The notes: a model not told the origin generated them from the sequence alone. 32,267 nt of DNA from Syntrophus sp. (in: bacteria) (GCA_013824645.1 PNOF01000026.1:1-32267), one strand, 5' to 3'; positions 1 to 8,785 are shown, counted from the first letter of the stretch. Made by a program: numbers and translations.

Positions 1-2100
1 CTCTCTTTCTTTGAGGATTTCTTCTTCGGCATGTTTGCGGGAGGTGATATCGATGCCTATTCCCACAAAAAAATCCAAATCACCTTCTTTGTGCACGGTC
101 CGGCCATGCCATTCAACAAGGTATATCCTGCCTGATCTGCTTCTGATCCGGTTTTCATTAACCGTCGCTTTCCCTTCATTGATAATCTGTTGAAAGACCA
201 CGGCGAGCATTCCGCGGTCTTCTTCAGACACAAAAGTGTTCAGGTAGTCGACCCCCGTAATCTCCTCTTTGGTATACTCGAGGACATCCAATAGCGCCTG
301 GTTCATCATCAGGGTCTTCCCATCAAAGCCAATAGCCACGATTAATGCCGGGGATGTGTCGAGAAGTAACTGGCTGAATTCCTGTTCCTTGCGCAACTTA
401 GCTTCGGTTTCCTGCAGCGCCTCCCCTGCCTGTTTGCGCTCGGTAATATCGCGCATGTAAACAAGAGAAACAAGGCGACCTTGATATCTGGTCCCTGTTG
501 CCGATACCTCAATATAGATCGGCGTCCTGTCTTTTTTGATGCCTTTAAATTCATACATGGCAGGTACGACCTCACCTCTTTGTCGCCTCACATTGATATC
601 GCTGACGAGTTGAAAATCATCGGGGTGTACGGTATTGCGATTGCTTTTTCCGATTATCTCACTGGGGTCATCATAGCCAAACATTTCAACAAACCGCTGA
701 TTTACATAGAGGTGCTCATCTCCCTTCATAATGGCAATGCCATCGTTGGAACTCTCAATCGCTATCCGGTAGCGCTCCTCAGATTCCTGAAGCTCCCTTT
801 CAATGCGTTTCTGCTCGGTGACGTTCCTGATCGATTCAATGGCCCCGATAGTCCGTCCTTCGGTGTCAAAAAATGGCGATGCGGTAGCCGACAGGAATGC
901 GCCTTTCCCTTGATAGGTCATTGGCACATAAACCTCTGCAGAGAAAGTGCTCCCTTCTTTGGTAATCATGTCATAACGGTTTTTGCTGTTTTCGATTGTT
1001 CCCCCAAAAATCATGTCAATGAGAATAGGCCGTGGTTTTCCATAAAAAGGCATTGCGTAGGCGTAATCTCCTTTTCCGAGGATATCCTCCTTTTTTATCC
1101 CCGTCATTGCCTCGATGGCTTTATTCCAGGCCATCACCTTTCTTCCATGGTCAATGACGAAGGTGGCGTCGTGAAGGAACTCGATGATGTCAAAAAGCCG
1201 CTGGTGGGCAATGCGGAGTTCTTCCTCAGTCCTTCTGCGGTCAGTGATGCCGTGGAACGTCCAGATCCTCCCGTAGTGGTGTCCGTCCTCGCCCAGAACA
1301 GGGGCCGAGTACCGGTCCAGGACCATGCCGCTCTTGAATTCAATCTCGTCGCGGCTGGACTCGTACGGGTGGTCGTAAAGATACATGACCTTCTCAAGGA
1401 ATTGCTCAGGATATTTCACCAGTCCTACGACATACTGAAAGAGGGCCGTGTCATCCTCGTTATCCAGAATATGCTGCGGGACATCCCATAAATCGATGAT
1501 TCGTTGGTTGGCAATAATCCTTCTCTGGTTCTTATCGACTACAAGTATGCCGTCGATAGATGCGTTCATCTGTGCTTCGAGTAAGGCCGTTTTCCATCGC
1601 ATAGCTTCCTCTGCCTGCTTGCGTTCGGTGACGTCACGCACGATTGCCTGCAGGTAGGTATTACCACTAAGTTTGATGCTGTTAAGGCTTACTTCGGTAT
1701 CAAAGACTGTTCCATCCATCCGCCGGTGTTTCCATTCAAAGAACTGTGGAGTGCCCTTCAGGGCCATATTTATTTTATCAGTAGCCTTTTCCGACGAAAG
1801 AAGTCCGTCAGGTTGGGTTTCGGGTGAGAAATCCATGGGTGACCGACCGATAATATCTTCTTTGCCACAGCAAAATATTTCCAACGTCTTACGGTTGCAG
1901 TCAAAGAAGAGGTAATCTTTCATAATGAAGATGGCAGCATTGGCCGAATCAAAGAGGGTACGAAACTTCAGTTCGCTCTCCCGCAGCGCCTCTTCGGTCC
2001 GCATGCGCGCTGATTCCGATTGTTCCAGCTCCTGGATTCTCTGTTTTAATGCGGATATCTCTTTGATCAATTCCCTGTTGGTTCCGAATGGATTTTTCAT
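1..2100 (-). CDS. Multi-PAS sensor protein, C-terminus beyond the window
   Basis: The frame is open from an ATG at 2100 to the left edge, giving 700 codons without a stop, so the 3' part is missing. A possible coiled coil at residues 10-45 precedes five consecutive PAS/PAC-like units, with linkers of the type RDVTERKQAEE, ITDRRRTEEEL and RDITERKQAGE. No signal peptide or membrane segment is visible in this part, so sensing is probably cytoplasmic. The output domain (histidine kinase or GGDEF/EAL) lies off the window, so the output is unknown. A Shine-Dalgarno AGGAAGG sits four bases before the ATG. The first PAS unit is unusually similar to a PAS unit of the diguanylate cyclase at 6812-8785, which suggests domain duplication. 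It is transcribed divergently from the flavin oxidoreductase at 2445. Confidence 0.85.
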   Translation of the reverse strand, partial: MKNPFGTNRELIKEISALKQRIQELEQSESARMRTEEALRESELKFRTLFDSANAAIFIMKDYLFFDCNRKTLEIFCCGKEDIIGRSPMDFSPETQPDGLLSSEKATDKINMALKGTPQFFEWKHRRMDGTVFDTEVSLNSIKLSGNTYLQAIVRDVTERKQAEEAMRWKTALLEAQMNASIDGILVVDKNQRRIIANQRIIDLWDVPQHILDNEDDTALFQYVVGLVKYPEQFLEKVMYLYDHPYESSRDEIEFKSGMVLDRYSAPVLGEDGHHYGRIWTFHGITDRRRTEEELRIAHQRLFDIIEFLHDATFVIDHGRKVMAWNKAIEAMTGIKKEDILGKGDYAYAMPFYGKPRPILIDMIFGGTIENSKNRYDMITKEGSTFSAEVYVPMTYQGKGAFLSATASPFFDTEGRTIGAIESIRNVTEQKRIERELQESEERYRIAIESSNDGIAIMKGDEHLYVNQRFVEMFGYDDPSEIIGKSNRNTVHPDDFQLVSDINVRRQRGEVVPAMYEFKGIKKDRTPIYIEVSATGTRYQGRLVSLVYMRDITERKQAGEALQETEAKLRKEQEFSQLLLDTSPALIVAIGFDGKTLMMNQALLDVLEYTKEEITGVDYLNTFVSEEDRGMLAVVFQQIINEGKATVNENRIRSRSGRIYLVEWHGRTVHKEGDLDFFVGIGIDITSRKHAEEEILKERE

Positions 2101-2140
2101 CTGGCCTTCCTAAGGTGATAAATAGTGCCGAGATATATCA

Positions 2141-2169
2141 ATACTATCGTAGATATGATGAACTGTCAA
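2141..2169 (-). promoter_or_regulatory. Predicted sigma70 promoter of the multi-PAS gene
   Basis: On the minus strand TTGACA (2164-2169) is followed by 17 bases and TAGTAT (2141-2146). It lies about 40 bases upstream of the ATG at 2100. This is a consensus match only. Confidence 0.6.
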
Positions 2170-2352
2170 ATGGGCATCCCTATGAAATATAATAAATAAT
2201 ATGAATATACCGGTCTTTACAGGGGGCAACATGCAGAGAAAACATTGAAGGGGGATCACCATTATTTGTTTCACCAGGGTATAAATTACTTATCTGAGAA
2301 AGACTCAGTTTCAGAAATTCCTTTGCGGCTTCCATAGTCTGGGTAAAAAAAG

Positions 2353-2381
2353 TTGACCTCCATCCTAACAAAGGGTAGGAT
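2353..2381 (+). promoter_or_regulatory. Predicted sigma70 promoter of the OYE-family gene
   Basis: TTGACC (2353-2358), a 17-base spacer and TAGGAT (2376-2381), about 64 bases before the GTG start. The -10 is the right arm of a short inverted repeat ATCCTA...TAGGAT (2362-2381), a possible operator overlapping the promoter. Confidence 0.5.
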
Positions 2382-2444
2382 TGTTCAATACATGAGAGGG
2401 ACGGCGCATCAGTCTTTCCTATAGACACACTTCAGAGGTGACAG

Positions 2445-3560
2445 GTGTTAACCTTATTCGAACCGACCCAAATAAGAAATCTGACGCTGGCTAATCGCTT
2501 CGTCCGTTCCGCTACATGGGAAGGGCTGGCCGGCGACAACGGCTCTATCACACCAAGGCTTGTTGATACGGCAAATGAATTGGCACGAGGCGGCATTGGG
2601 CTTATCATTACCGGTCATGCATTCGTGAGCCGCGAGGGACGGGCTGGCAGATGGCAGCTCGGCATCTATTCCGATGATCTCATACCCGGACTGGTCAAAA
2701 TGACAACATCCGTGCATGGGCTGGGCGGCAAAATAGCGGCGCAACTCGCCCATGCCGGATCCCACGCACCGTACAGTCTGAGCGGACTTGAACCAATGGG
2801 TCCATCAGCTCCACCTACCGGGTCTGAGGCTGTCGGCAGAGAAATGACGCACCCTGACATCGAAGCAGTCATTCATGCCTTTGCCGCCGCAGCCCTGCGG
2901 TCCCAAACTGCCGGCTTTGATGCTGTCCAGATCCACGCAGCACATGGCTATCTGCTGAGCCAGTTTCTTTCCCCACATTTCAACAAGAGGAAAGACAAAT
3001 ACGGGGGGAACATCGAGAACCGCGCAAGACTGGCCGTTGAAGTGATCAAAGCGGTCCGTAGCGCTGTCGGGCCTGACTTCCCGGTCTTTATCAAAGTCAA
3101 CTCTGAAGACTTCCTTCCTGGAGGTCTCACCGTGGAAGAGATGGCGCAGACCGCAATTATGCTTGAGAAAAATGGGGTAGACGGCATAGAAATGAGTGGC
3201 GGGACCTTCCTGTCCGGGAAGAACATACCCTCTCGTCCTGGAAAACCCGGACATGGTAAACCCGAGGTCTATTACGAGAATGCGGCACGACTGTATAAGG
3301 AAAAGGTCCGGGTACCACTTATGCTGGTGGGCGGCATACGCACTTTTGAAACGGCAGAAAGGCTCGTCACCGAGGGGCTTGCAGACTATCTCGCATTCTG
3401 TAGACCGCTTATCCGTGAACCGGGGCTTGTCAATCGCTGGAAATCGGGTGACAGGAAACCGGCCATGTGTGTCTCCGATAATGGCTGCTTCAAACCGGGG
3501 TTTAAAGGTCATGGCGTCAGTTGCGTTGTGGCAGCCCGTGAGAATGTTAATAGAGAATAG
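2445..3560 (+). CDS. NADH:flavin oxidoreductase, Old Yellow Enzyme family
   Basis: This 371-residue protein is a single-domain OYE-type FMN TIM barrel. It shows the family motif HAAHGYLLSQFLSP followed by N-R-D-YGG-NR-R (about residues 165-195). Near the C-terminus it has a Cys pattern C-x5-C-x11-C, reminiscent of the iron-sulfur cysteines of 2,4-dienoyl-CoA reductase relatives. It lacks the second NAD(P)-binding half of those longer enzymes, so it is the short form. The expected role is NAD(P)H-dependent reduction of an activated C=C bond; the substrate is unknown. The start is GTG at 2445, preceded by AGAGGTG with about five bases of spacing. It stands alone on the plus strand and converges on the cysteine desulfurase gene. 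Confidence 0.88.
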   Translation: MLTLFEPTQIRNLTLANRFVRSATWEGLAGDNGSITPRLVDTANELARGGIGLIITGHAFVSREGRAGRWQLGIYSDDLIPGLVKMTTSVHGLGGKIAAQLAHAGSHAPYSLSGLEPMGPSAPPTGSEAVGREMTHPDIEAVIHAFAAAALRSQTAGFDAVQIHAAHGYLLSQFLSPHFNKRKDKYGGNIENRARLAVEVIKAVRSAVGPDFPVFIKVNSEDFLPGGLTVEEMAQTAIMLEKNGVDGIEMSGGTFLSGKNIPSRPGKPGHGKPEVYYENAARLYKEKVRVPLMLVGGIRTFETAERLVTEGLADYLAFCRPLIREPGLVNRWKSGDRKPAMCVSDNGCFKPGFKGHGVSCVVAARENVNRE

Positions 3561-3620
3561 AAGCCATAGAAAGGAAATAGAGAATTACTGCTGCAGGCGG
3601 TGTATTGCCTGCCATTGTTT

Positions 3621-4775
3621 TTATTGAGTGGAGGTTTTTTTTCGCAATCGATTAACGGTTTCAGGTATGACGGATAGGGCATAGTCGATATCGTCTTCAG
3701 TGTTCTCCCGGCCCAGGCTGAACCGCATGGCGCTCTGACAGACGCGGGATGGTCTCCCCATTGCGAGGAGCACATGAGATGGCTCAATTGCACCTGCTGA
3801 ACAGGCTGCCCCGGCTGAAACAGCAATCTCCTGCAAATCGAGGGCAATAAGGAACGACTCAGCCTCGACAGATTCAAAAGCAAGGTTCAGAGTATTGGGA
3901 AGTCTCAATGTCGGATGTCCGTTGAGACCCACCCGATCTACCCTTTCAAGAATGCCTTTGAACAACTTTTCTCTGAGATCATCTATCCTGCGATTCTGAT
4001 CCTGCATTTCTCTTTTTGTAACCTCACAGGCACATCCGAATGCGACAATACCGATAACATTTTCTGTACCAGCCCGCCTGCCCGCCTCCTGATGACCACC
4101 ATGTATAAGGCTGTCGATTTCGAGACCTTCTCTCATATAAAGAGCGCCTACACCTTTCGGGGCATAGACCTTGTGGCCGGAAAAGCTTGCCAGGTCGACA
4201 TTGAGCGATTCAATGTCGATGTCGACCTTTCCCATGGCCTGGACCATGTCGCTGTGGAAGAGGACACCTTCTTCACGGGCGATCTTTCCAATTTCACCAA
4301 TAGGGAAGAGAGTACCTGTCTCGTTATTTGCGTACATGACAGAGATAAGCATTGTGTCTGGCCCAATGGCCTTTTTCACATCCCCGGGATCGATGAGACC
4401 GTAACTGTCCACCGGGAGATAAGTAACGCGAAAACCTTTTGCTTCAAGATATCTGTATGTGTTGAGCACGCCGGGGTGTTCCACTGTTGTTGTGATAATA
4501 TGGTTTCCCCTGCCCTTCTGCCCATAGGCAACACCCTTGATGGCATAATTATCGCTCTCAGTACCTGAGCCTGTGATAATAATCTCGGCTGGTTTTGCCT
4601 GGATCATGTCTGCTATCTGATCCCGAGCCTTATCGATAGAAGTCTTTGCTTCTCTCCCTCCCCAGTGAATACTCGACGGGTTGCCAAATACTTCATCAAG
4701 GAAGGGTTTCAGGGCTGCAGCCACATCAGGGTGGATAGGGGTAGTGGCGTTATTATCAAGGTATACTCTGTGCAT
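3621..4775 (-). CDS. nifS: Cysteine desulfurase, NifS/IscS family
   Basis: This 384-residue PLP enzyme takes sulfur from L-cysteine as a persulfide, giving alanine and feeding Fe-S cluster or other sulfur transfer pathways. The N-terminus YLDNNATTP is typical. His100 (in TVEHPGVL) fits the PLP-stacking histidine, Lys202 in SFSGHK is the Schiff-base lysine, and Cys325 in AGAACSAG is the catalytic cysteine, at the same number as in Azotobacter NifS. The short loop after Cys325 marks a group I (NifS/IscS) enzyme rather than SufS. It is the last gene of a minus-strand operon, 21 bases after the NIL-ferredoxin stop. No iscU/nifU partner is adjacent, so the role may be general sulfur mobilisation. 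The symbol denotes the family, not a proven role in nitrogen fixation. Confidence 0.93.
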   Translation of the reverse strand: MHRVYLDNNATTPIHPDVAAALKPFLDEVFGNPSSIHWGGREAKTSIDKARDQIADMIQAKPAEIIITGSGTESDNYAIKGVAYGQKGRGNHIITTTVEHPGVLNTYRYLEAKGFRVTYLPVDSYGLIDPGDVKKAIGPDTMLISVMYANNETGTLFPIGEIGKIAREEGVLFHSDMVQAMGKVDIDIESLNVDLASFSGHKVYAPKGVGALYMREGLEIDSLIHGGHQEAGRRAGTENVIGIVAFGCACEVTKREMQDQNRRIDDLREKLFKGILERVDRVGLNGHPTLRLPNTLNLAFESVEAESFLIALDLQEIAVSAGAACSAGAIEPSHVLLAMGRPSRVCQSAMRFSLGRENTEDDIDYALSVIPETVNRLRKKTSTQ

Positions 4776-4796
4776 AAGGTCTTCTGTCAGGAGCTG

Positions 4797-5207
4797 TTAA
4801 TCGAAGAAGACGCTCATGGCCTTTACCGGACAAACCTTCACACAAAGTTCGCAGGCCACGCACCTTTCGTAGTCAAATTCCACTTTCATACTTTTTCTGT
4901 CAGCAATATGGAGAGCATCGGGGGCACAGACGCTGGTGCAGACCCCGCAGTGGACGCACTTCAATTCATCTCTGCGTATGTCCTGCTCGATGGACTCCAT
5001 ATCGATATTGAGATCCTTCAGATACTTGATGCCCTTTTTGAAGTTCTGCTCTGTGCCTTCTATCTCCATAACCATCATCGATTCTGCTTTAGGTGAGATA
5101 TTGGCCCTCAGTATATTGAAAATCAGGTTATAATCTTTGACCAGTTTGTAAACAATGGGCTTATCGATGGTGCTTCTCTTGAACCGCAAAATAATTCTTT
5201 TTTTCAT
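4797..5207 (-). CDS. NIL-domain ferredoxin, 2x[4Fe-4S]
   Basis: This 136-residue protein has an N-terminal NIL (ferredoxin-like fold) domain at about residues 1-75. It is followed by two [4Fe-4S] motifs: Cys84-x2-Cys87-x2-Cys90-x3-Cys94, and Cys116-x2-Cys119-x2-Cys122-x3-Cys126-Pro. The first motif ends in Cys-Ala instead of Cys-Pro. Proteins of this architecture act with the DUF39/COG1900 protein in methanogens to build homocysteine from aspartate semialdehyde and a sulfide-derived sulfur; that is family knowledge as I recall it. The neighbours (COG2122 protein 44 bases upstream, cysteine desulfurase 21 bases downstream, cysE at the operon head) support a sulfur-assimilation role. The DUF39 partner is not in this window. 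A GAGGATG Shine-Dalgarno precedes the ATG. Confidence 0.88.
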   Translation of the reverse strand: MKKRIILRFKRSTIDKPIVYKLVKDYNLIFNILRANISPKAESMMVMEIEGTEQNFKKGIKYLKDLNIDMESIEQDIRRDELKCVHCGVCTSVCAPDALHIADRKSMKVEFDYERCVACELCVKVCPVKAMSVFFD

Positions 5208-5251
5208 GGCATCCTCGTCAAATGAGCTATCAGCAACAGGCTTTTTAGCTT

Positions 5252-5974
5252 TTATATTTTTACTATATCAAGATCTCCCCAAACCCCCAGGTGTTCCCCA
5301 AAAACGATCAGTATCCCCATCACGCCGGACAGTTGACGTCCCTTTTCTATGGCAAGGGCGATATCGTCCTTCTTTTTTACAATATTACCAAGGCAAGTTG
5401 CAAGTCCATCCGCAAAAAGTGCAGAGGTGGCTATAATACAGACTGCGTCTGCCTTGCCGAAGCTTAGTGATGGGCCCACTGTGGCAGAAGATGTACAGAC
5501 GCCATAGGGGAAACTGCAGGGCTTCAGTTTAATACCGATTTTTTCGCTGAAAGGGGAATCCTTTGCATATATCTGAATCACCCTTTCCACATCTGTTTTT
5601 AAATAGATATCACCGCCATTTTCAATAATAAATGTATCCGACAGGGGCATAATATCCTTTCCCACAAATTCGGCGACTGCTCCTGCTACCGTAGCCATAG
5701 GACCCACGTTGAGAAGAGCTGATGTCTCTATCATTTCTCTCACGAGAGCAGGAGCGATGGGGTCATTCTCAAGGGGCTCCAGTGTCTCCATAAATAAGGG
5801 CTTCATAGAGATGTACTCTTCAAGCTGATGGCGGTAGAAAAAAACCCTTTCTCGTATAAAACGGCTGATATCAGTTTTTGTGCAGCAGAAAAGATCAGTT
5901 TCCTTGTGCTGCACCTCATAACAGATAAGGTCCTGCGGCCTCATTTTTCCCCTGTAGCATCGCTCTTCGTACAT
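5252..5974 (-). CDS. UPF0280/COG2122 family protein (ApbE-like)
   Basis: This 240-residue protein is recognised by motifs such as VAGAVAEFVGKDIMP, IIENGGDIYL and SFPYGVCTSSATVGPSLSFGKADAV, characteristic of the UPF0280 family (COG2122), which is distantly related to ApbE flavin transferases. The biochemical function is not established. As I recall, a methanogen member (Methanosarcina MA1715) is needed for efficient sulfide assimilation together with the DUF39 and NIL-ferredoxin proteins. Its place between cysE and the NIL-ferredoxin fits that role. I chose the ATG at 5974 because AAAGGA lies nine bases upstream; an in-frame TTG at 5992 is the alternative. Confidence 0.85.
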   Translation of the reverse strand: MYEERCYRGKMRPQDLICYEVQHKETDLFCCTKTDISRFIRERVFFYRHQLEEYISMKPLFMETLEPLENDPIAPALVREMIETSALLNVGPMATVAGAVAEFVGKDIMPLSDTFIIENGGDIYLKTDVERVIQIYAKDSPFSEKIGIKLKPCSFPYGVCTSSATVGPSLSFGKADAVCIIATSALFADGLATCLGNIVKKKDDIALAIEKGRQLSGVMGILIVFGEHLGVWGDLDIVKI

Positions 5975-6069
5975 ACTCTTTTGTCCTTTCAACTGCTCCC
6001 CGGAAATGACTTTATTTTCCCGGCCTCATACTTCTCAACGAAGCAATTAGCATTCGGACCGGCACATCT

Positions 6070-6708
6070 TTACGAGTTCTTATCCACTTTCTCTTCCAGC
6101 TCTTTCACCCGCTCTAAAAGCGCCGTAATGGCCCTTGCCTGAGGATCAGGCATAAATTCGCTATCCATCTGGATGCGTTTTTCTCCTTCAACCCTGAAAA
6201 CAACCTTACCAGGTATGCCCACAACGATTGAATTTGACGGTATCTCGTTGACAACAACAGAATTAGCGCCTATTCGCGTATTATCACCTATCCTCACAGG
6301 GCCGAGGATTTTTGCTCCTGTGCCGACAACAACGTTGTTTCCGATCGTAGGATGTCTTTTTACTTTCTTCCACGTCGTTCCTCCCAGGGTAACTCCGTGG
6401 TAGAGTGTGACGTTGTCGCCAATTTCAGCCGTCTCCCCTATGACAACGCCCATGCCGTGATCTATAAAAAATTTGCGTCCGATTGTGGCGCCGGGGTGTA
6501 TCTCGATGCCGGTGAAAAATCTGCCCATCTGGGAGATAAATCTCCCTGCAAAAAACATCTTCCGCACCCAGAACCAATGGCTGATGCGAAAGAAGAGCAT
6601 TGCATGAAAACCGGGATAACAGAAAAAGATCTCCATGACACTTCGGGCTGCCGGGTCGCGTTCAAAAATAGAGTTAATGTCATCACAAATTGTTGAAAAT
6701 ATCGACAT
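6070..6708 (-). CDS. cysE: Serine O-acetyltransferase (CysE)
   Basis: This 212-residue enzyme makes O-acetylserine from serine and acetyl-CoA, the first committed step of cysteine synthesis. The short N-terminal helical part carries FERDPAARS and YPGFHAM. The left-handed beta-helix includes [28 protein letters not shown] and the active-site stretch [10 protein letters not shown], ending in [11 protein letters not shown]. Start choice: ATG at 6708 has no Shine-Dalgarno, and a promoter -10 lies only five bases upstream, so the transcript is probably leaderless. A TTG one codon earlier (6711) is less likely. It heads a minus-strand operon with the COG2122 protein, the NIL-ferredoxin and the cysteine desulfurase. 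No cysK is adjacent. A second, longer serine acetyltransferase is at 29582. Confidence 0.93.
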   Translation of the reverse strand: MSIFSTICDDINSIFERDPAARSVMEIFFCYPGFHAMLFFRISHWFWVRKMFFAGRFISQMGRFFTGIEIHPGATIGRKFFIDHGMGVVIGETAEIGDNVTLYHGVTLGGTTWKKVKRHPTIGNNVVVGTGAKILGPVRIGDNTRIGANSVVVNEIPSNSIVVGIPGKVVFRVEGEKRIQMDSEFMPDPQARAITALLERVKELEEKVDKNS

Positions 6709-6713
6709 CAATA

Positions 6714-6742
6714 AATATAACAGTCCACATTATGGCTGTCAA
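6714..6742 (-). promoter_or_regulatory. Consensus promoter placing the cysE transcript start at its ATG
   Basis: On the minus strand TTGACA (6737-6742), a 17-base spacer and TATATT (6714-6719). Only five bases (TATTG) separate the -10 from the ATG at 6708, so normal start-site spacing puts +1 at or next to the A of the ATG. No ribosome-binding site fits. Confidence 0.65.
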
Positions 6743-6752
6743 TCTAACGATT

Positions 6753-6775
6753 CCTCGCAGCTTGCTGCGGGGAGG
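6753..6775. repeat. Short GC-rich hairpin, REP-like
   Basis: CGCAGC-TT-GCTGCG (6756-6769) lies inside a roughly symmetrical CCTC...GGAGG surround, between the diguanylate cyclase stop and the cysE promoter. There is no U-tract, so it is not a classic terminator. It could limit read-through or be a dispersed palindrome. Confidence 0.4.
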
Positions 6776-6811
6776 TTCATTGAACACCGGCAAATAACGC
6801 TGGTTGTTTTT

Positions 6812-8785
6812 CTACTTTATTTTGCCTGTCATTTCAGGATCATAAGGGATACACTTGTTTCTGCCAAGTCCTTTGGCATGATACATGGCAATGTCGGCAT
6901 TCTTCACCACTGTCTCCGTATCCTTTCCATCCCTGGGATACATAGCAAGACCCACACTTGTCGTAACGGAAAGTTCGTTGGCTTCCAGTTTAAAGGGTAT
7001 TTGAAAGACTCCTACAATCTTTTCAGAGATAATGGTGGCATCATCATTGATGATTTCAGGTAATATGACAAGAAACTCATCACCGCCCATCCTTGCAACG
7101 GTGTCACTCTTTCGCAATACACTCGTAAGACGCTCTGCTACGGCCTTCAGGAGTAAATCACCTGTTTTATGTCCCAAAACATCATTAACCTGCTTGAATT
7201 TATCAAGGTCAAGCATCATCACACCGACCTTCTTTTCGTTGCGGAGCGCATTTGCCATGGCCATTTCCAGACGATCATTACAGAGTAGCCTGTTCGGAAG
7301 TCCTGTCAGGGCATCATGGTATGCCATATGTCTGATTGTCTCTTCCGCTTGCTTTGCGGCCGTGATATCACGGATGATACCCTGATAACCAATCACCGAT
7401 CCGTCTTCATTTCTCTTTGTCATCACCGTAATGAGGCAGTTCATGATTGTTCCGTCACGTTTTTTCAGCTTTATCTCAAAATCTTTTACATAATCCTTTT
7501 CTTCGATAACTTTTTTAAAACTCTCCTGGTCCTCCGGTGTAAGGTATGCTATTTTTGCATTGAGCCTAAGTACTTCTTCTTTTTTGAAATTGAATAGATC
7601 CAGAAAGGACTGGTTGACATCGATAAATGTCCCGTCCTTTCTCGTCATATAGATGGCATCTCGTGAATCGTCGAAAAGGGAGCGGTATTTCTCTTCGCTA
7701 TCGCGGAGCGCATATTCCCACCTCTTTCGAATCGTCACATCACGTACAATTGCCTGGATAAGGACCTCTACACCCAGCTCGATCTTGTTCAAGCTTACTT
7801 CAGTGTCAAAGAGGGTGCCGTTACTTGAACGGTGTCGCCACTCAAAGAATTGCGGTTTGCCGAGAAGGGCGGCATCGAGCTTCTCAACAGCCTTCTCACT
7901 CGATTTTCTCCCATCCGGTTGAAAATCCGGAGAAAGCTCATAGGGACTTTGTCCGAGAAGCTCTTCTCTGGGACACTTGAACAACCGTAAAGCCTCGGAA
8001 TTACAATCAACCAGGACACCATCCTTAATGAGAAAAATACAGTCATTGGCATATTCAAAAAGCACCCTGTAGCGCATAGCGCTTTCCTGCAATTGTTCCT
8101 CAGCCCTTCTTTGAACAAGGGCACTGGCAAAGAACTCACCAACCATTCTGAGAAGGAAGAGTATATTGTCAGACCAGGTCTTTTTCTCAATAACGCTGTT
8201 AAGACCAAGAAAGCCTATTAAGGCAAAACCATGGACAATGGGGACAGTGGCAAGGGACTGAATATCTTGGTCTTGCCAATGTTTCTTTTCTTTTGGCGCA
8301 TCAGGCGGCAACAGCGAAACATCAGGTATATGAATGATTTCCAGATTTTGCAGTTTTTCGTGAAACCATGGGAGATCATCATTCGATATACCCTGTAATC
8401 GCTCTATCTGGGGTTCTATATTGTAAGCGCACCATTCATGGGTATTGTTTAATTTTGTCCCGCTCTCATCAAAGAGGAATACATAGCTTCTATCGGCCTT
8501 TGCATATTGCCCGATGATGGTCAGAACATCATTGATCCCGCTATCAATTTCATCAGAGGGCAGATAAATGAAGTTTGTCGACAGATTGAAGATAAGCTGG
8601 AGAAGCTTTTTGCTTTCTTCTGCCTCTTCTTCTACCTTCAGACGCTTTGCAATCTCTTCCTGGAGAGGTTTTATCTTTGTTTGCTCCCTCCCGGGCTGAT
8701 ATGCGCTATCGGCGGTATGATTGAAGTTCTGTTTTATGACTTTCGTAGCGTCGTCTGTATCCATGTATGCCTGTTCACCGCTCAT
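6812..8785 (-). CDS. GAF-PAS-PAS diguanylate cyclase (GGDEF)
   Basis: This cytoplasmic sensor of about 657 residues should make cyclic di-GMP from two GTP. The order is a short coiled region, a GAF-like domain (about 50-215), PAS1 (about 230-350), PAS2 (about 355-480) and a C-terminal GGDEF domain (about 485-650). The catalytic motif is intact (ARMGGDEF). An inhibitory I-site RxxD (RKSD) sits exactly five residues before it, so product feedback is likely. No EAL domain or membrane segment is seen. The start is uncertain: ATG at 8785, ATG at 8764 (GGTGA ten bases upstream) and TTG at 8794 are all possible. PAS1 closely resembles the first PAS unit of the sensor at 1-2100. It is separated from cysE by a hairpin and the cysE promoter, so it is probably a single transcription unit. 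Confidence 0.9.
   Translation of the reverse strand: MSGEQAYMDTDDATKVIKQNFNHTADSAYQPGREQTKIKPLQEEIAKRLKVEEEAEESKKLLQLIFNLSTNFIYLPSDEIDSGINDVLTIIGQYAKADRSYVFLFDESGTKLNNTHEWCAYNIEPQIERLQGISNDDLPWFHEKLQNLEIIHIPDVSLLPPDAPKEKKHWQDQDIQSLATVPIVHGFALIGFLGLNSVIEKKTWSDNILFLLRMVGEFFASALVQRRAEEQLQESAMRYRVLFEYANDCIFLIKDGVLVDCNSEALRLFKCPREELLGQSPYELSPDFQPDGRKSSEKAVEKLDAALLGKPQFFEWRHRSSNGTLFDTEVSLNKIELGVEVLIQAIVRDVTIRKRWEYALRDSEEKYRSLFDDSRDAIYMTRKDGTFIDVNQSFLDLFNFKKEEVLRLNAKIAYLTPEDQESFKKVIEEKDYVKDFEIKLKKRDGTIMNCLITVMTKRNEDGSVIGYQGIIRDITAAKQAEETIRHMAYHDALTGLPNRLLCNDRLEMAMANALRNEKKVGVMMLDLDKFKQVNDVLGHKTGDLLLKAVAERLTSVLRKSDTVARMGGDEFLVILPEIINDDATIISEKIVGVFQIPFKLEANELSVTTSVGLAMYPRDGKDTETVVKNADIAMYHAKGLGRNKCIPYDPEMTGKIK

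Larger units (their letters stand above)
2101..2444. other. Divergent intergenic region, no gene called
   Basis: These 344 bases separate the multi-PAS gene (-) from the flavin oxidoreductase (+). They hold one predicted promoter for each direction. The only open frame of any length (2180-2428, -) has no good ribosome-binding site and no recognisable protein pattern, and I do not call it. Confidence 0.6.

Noticed and set aside
481-1491. 336-codon open frame on the plus strand
   Set aside because: It is antisense to the multi-PAS gene, whose minus-strand frame shows five recognisable PAS units and typical linkers. The plus-strand translation has no family character.
2180-2428. 82-codon minus-strand frame in the divergent intergenic region
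   Set aside because: It has no ribosome-binding site and no recognisable motif, and it overlaps the predicted promoter of the plus-strand gene.
2805-3512. 235-codon minus-strand frame inside the OYE-family gene
   Set aside because: It is antisense to a gene with unmistakable OYE motifs and has no protein family resemblance.
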